A stretch of 64,000 bases of DNA from Candidatus Methylomicrobium oryzae (GTDB taxonomy: Bacteria > Pseudomonadota > Gammaproteobacteria > Methylococcales > Methylomonadaceae), in assembly GCF_016745425.1 (NCBI RefSeq), contig NZ_JAERVK010000007.1:62001-126000 (forward strand), given 5' to 3'. The notes beneath the pieces were generated by a model. That model did no database searches and had not been told where the DNA came from. It was given only the letters and a program-made list of their open reading frames with translations. Below, in pieces: positions 62,984 through 64,000 of this stretch (positions are counted from its first letter, which is position 1; the number at the start of each line of letters is the position of its first letter). The translations under genes and the position numbers were made by a program.

Positions 62984-63066
62984 TAGCCCGACGGGGCGAA
63001 CGCCGGATTCCTTCAACCGGCTGGCGCGGCATCCCAATTGAAGGATTGACGTCTTGAAGGAGGCGC
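62984..63066 (+). promoter_or_regulatory. Leader with GCCC-GACG-GGGC hairpin shared with the first element
   Basis: TAGCCCGACGGGGCGA (62984-62999) is identical to 18314-18329. It is followed by a second GC-rich pairing (CGCC...GGCG) and then GAAGGAGG before the ATG at 63067. Both copies stand about 65-85 bases ahead of a small gene in an integrative element. Confidence 0.5.
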
Positions 63067-63630
63067 ATGAAAAAGATAAAAAAGAAGGAATGGACACTAA
63101 CGCTTTGTGATGGCAATGGGGCACCTAAACTTGTTGGCGACATGGTTGCTCATTGCGAAATTAATGGAGAGCTTTTATCACTGGGTACGATGTCCCATAA
63201 CGGCAAATACATTGGAACTATCCAAACCAAATCATCTAATTTTTTACACAAAGACAAAAAACCTAAAACTCCAACTAAATCATTTGCATACGAACTTGCT
63301 CATCGTTTGGCAGTTGCTCACTTTACAAATAGAAGGGTAAACAAGGCTGATGAAATGGTCATGGAGCATTTTAATATTTCTGACAGTAAATCAATGAGAG
63401 CCGCCAGAAATAATAAAAATAAACCCCAACTCCCCGATTGGTCAGAGCTCCATCTTGTTGGGGGCACTTTGAAAAATAGCTGCATTGCCCTATTGGAGCA
63501 GCCAGAAAATTTAAAAATACATGGCGATTCCATTGAATATGACGGCAAAGGTATTGCCTGGATTGGTGCTTCAAACGAACTTATTCTGGGTGGCCTTTCT
63601 ATCAAAGGCGAGTTAGGCGCGGCGAGCTAA
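63067..63630 (+). CDS. Hypothetical protein (187 aa)
   Basis: A lysine-rich, AT-rich 187-aa protein with no recognised domain. Strong GGAGG ribosome binding site. It has a beta-like start (KKEWTLTLCDGNGAPKLVGDMVAHCEINGELLSLG) and a possible helical centre (FAYELAHRLAVAHFTNRRVNKADEMVMEHFN). Its base composition is unlike the integrase, indicating separate origin. It is cargo of the second element. Confidence 0.7.
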   Translation: MKKIKKKEWTLTLCDGNGAPKLVGDMVAHCEINGELLSLGTMSHNGKYIGTIQTKSSNFLHKDKKPKTPTKSFAYELAHRLAVAHFTNRRVNKADEMVMEHFNISDSKSMRAARNNKNKPQLPDWSELHLVGGTLKNSCIALLEQPENLKIHGDSIEYDGKGIAWIGASNELILGGLSIKGELGAAS

Positions 63631-63988
63631 TTGCAGACTTCTCAATCAAAAAATTCACCACGGAAAAATAACTTTATCACGTAATATTTCCCCGGAAATA
63701 TAAAATCAATTCTCAATATCTCCATTAGCAAGGGAAGAATTGATAAATATAGTAGGAATCTCTTTCATAACTTTGAGATAGATTCCTTATAAATTATTAC
63801 CCACCACTGGACCAAGTAACAAGCCCAACGGTCACAACAGACCAAGCGGCTTTTTATTTGAACCGCAAACCGCAAACTCTCCGCAAACATGCCTGCCTGG
63901 AAAACGGCCCTATCCGCCCATCCGCATTAATGGCCGGCTGGCCTGGCGCGTGGCCGACATCAAAAAACTTGTCGGGGGTGCTGCATGA
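63631..63988 (+). other. Gap with the end of an AlpA-like/HTH ORF
   Basis: Most of this stretch is AT-rich and gene-free. From about 63858 a frame reads ...PYPPIRINGRLAWRVADIKKLVGGAA and stops at 63986-63988. This looks like the C-terminal part of an AlpA-type DNA-binding protein, but I cannot place a start, so it may be degraded or begin with a rare codon. Confidence 0.45.
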
Positions 63989-64000
63989 AGCCTACCTTCA
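63985..64000 (+). CDS. Start of next gene (partial)
   Basis: The ATG at 63985 overlaps the preceding stop (ATGA) and opens MKPTF before the window ends. It is identified only by this coupled start. Confidence 0.35.

Larger units (their letters stand above)
60299..64000 (+). mobile_element. Second integrative element, left part (continues past window)
   Basis: It begins at the tRNA-fMet fragment, followed by a tyrosine integrase, small hypotheticals, a HigBA-type pair and the end of an AlpA-like regulator. The right end is outside the window, so the type is undecided. Confidence 0.75.

Overview
The window looks like part of the chromosome of a GC-rich gammaproteobacterium. The gene orders mltG-tmk-holB-PilZ-tatD and nagZ-hpt-thionucleoside phosphorylase are typical of that class, and the PQQ-alcohol-dehydrogenase-type ABC cluster would suit a methylotroph or methanotroph. 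That last placement is inference only; no methane-oxidation gene is present.

Layout. 1-13774: core genes. These are cell-wall, nucleotide, replication-clamp and purine-salvage genes, two PilZ proteins, a MOSC protein, and a four-gene ABC/beta-propeller cluster. 13799-14046: tRNA-Gly and tRNA-Cys. 14033-28561: a 14.5-kb integrative element inserted in the 3' end of tRNA-Cys. It is bounded by a 14-bp att repeat and carries integrase arm sites at both ends. It encodes a P4-type integrase, a retron (structured RNA, 72-aa protein, HTH protein, reverse transcriptase), an Ogr/Delta-like zinc finger, an AlpA-like regulator, several small proteins, a TOPRIM-like fragment, a primase-polymerase/helicase, iterons, a Shedu-type nuclease and an Excalibur-domain protein. 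No capsid or tail gene is visible, so I read it as a P4-like phage satellite with anti-phage cargo. Two ~425-bp inverted arms packed with 9-bp iterons lie just inside its ends.

28574-59693: host DNA rich in signalling and envelope genes. It holds a second tRNA-Gly, a membrane pentapeptide-repeat protein, a Clp1/Nol9-like kinase fused to an RNase Z-like domain, a decayed GGDEF-EAL gene, an outer-membrane efflux lipoprotein, TonB-ExbB-ExbD, a soluble chemoreceptor, an amidohydrolase, a FecR/OmpA/HD-GYP/class-I-like PDE/CHASE2-cyclase cluster, a GNAT protein, a decayed IS5-family element, a flavin reductase, and two large PAS/GAF signalling proteins. Both large signalling genes are broken, one by a frameshift and one by an in-frame stop.

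60299-64000: the start of a second integrative element beside the 3' half of an initiator tRNA gene. It carries its own integrase and a HigBA-type toxin-antitoxin pair and runs off the window.

The most interesting block is the retron module at 15961-17818. The reverse transcriptase has the retron hallmark NAXXH and an ITG (VTG-like) motif. The RNA upstream has complementary a1/a2 ends and msr/msd-like hairpins. A terminator-like hairpin sits directly against the ribosome binding site of the 72-aa candidate effector.
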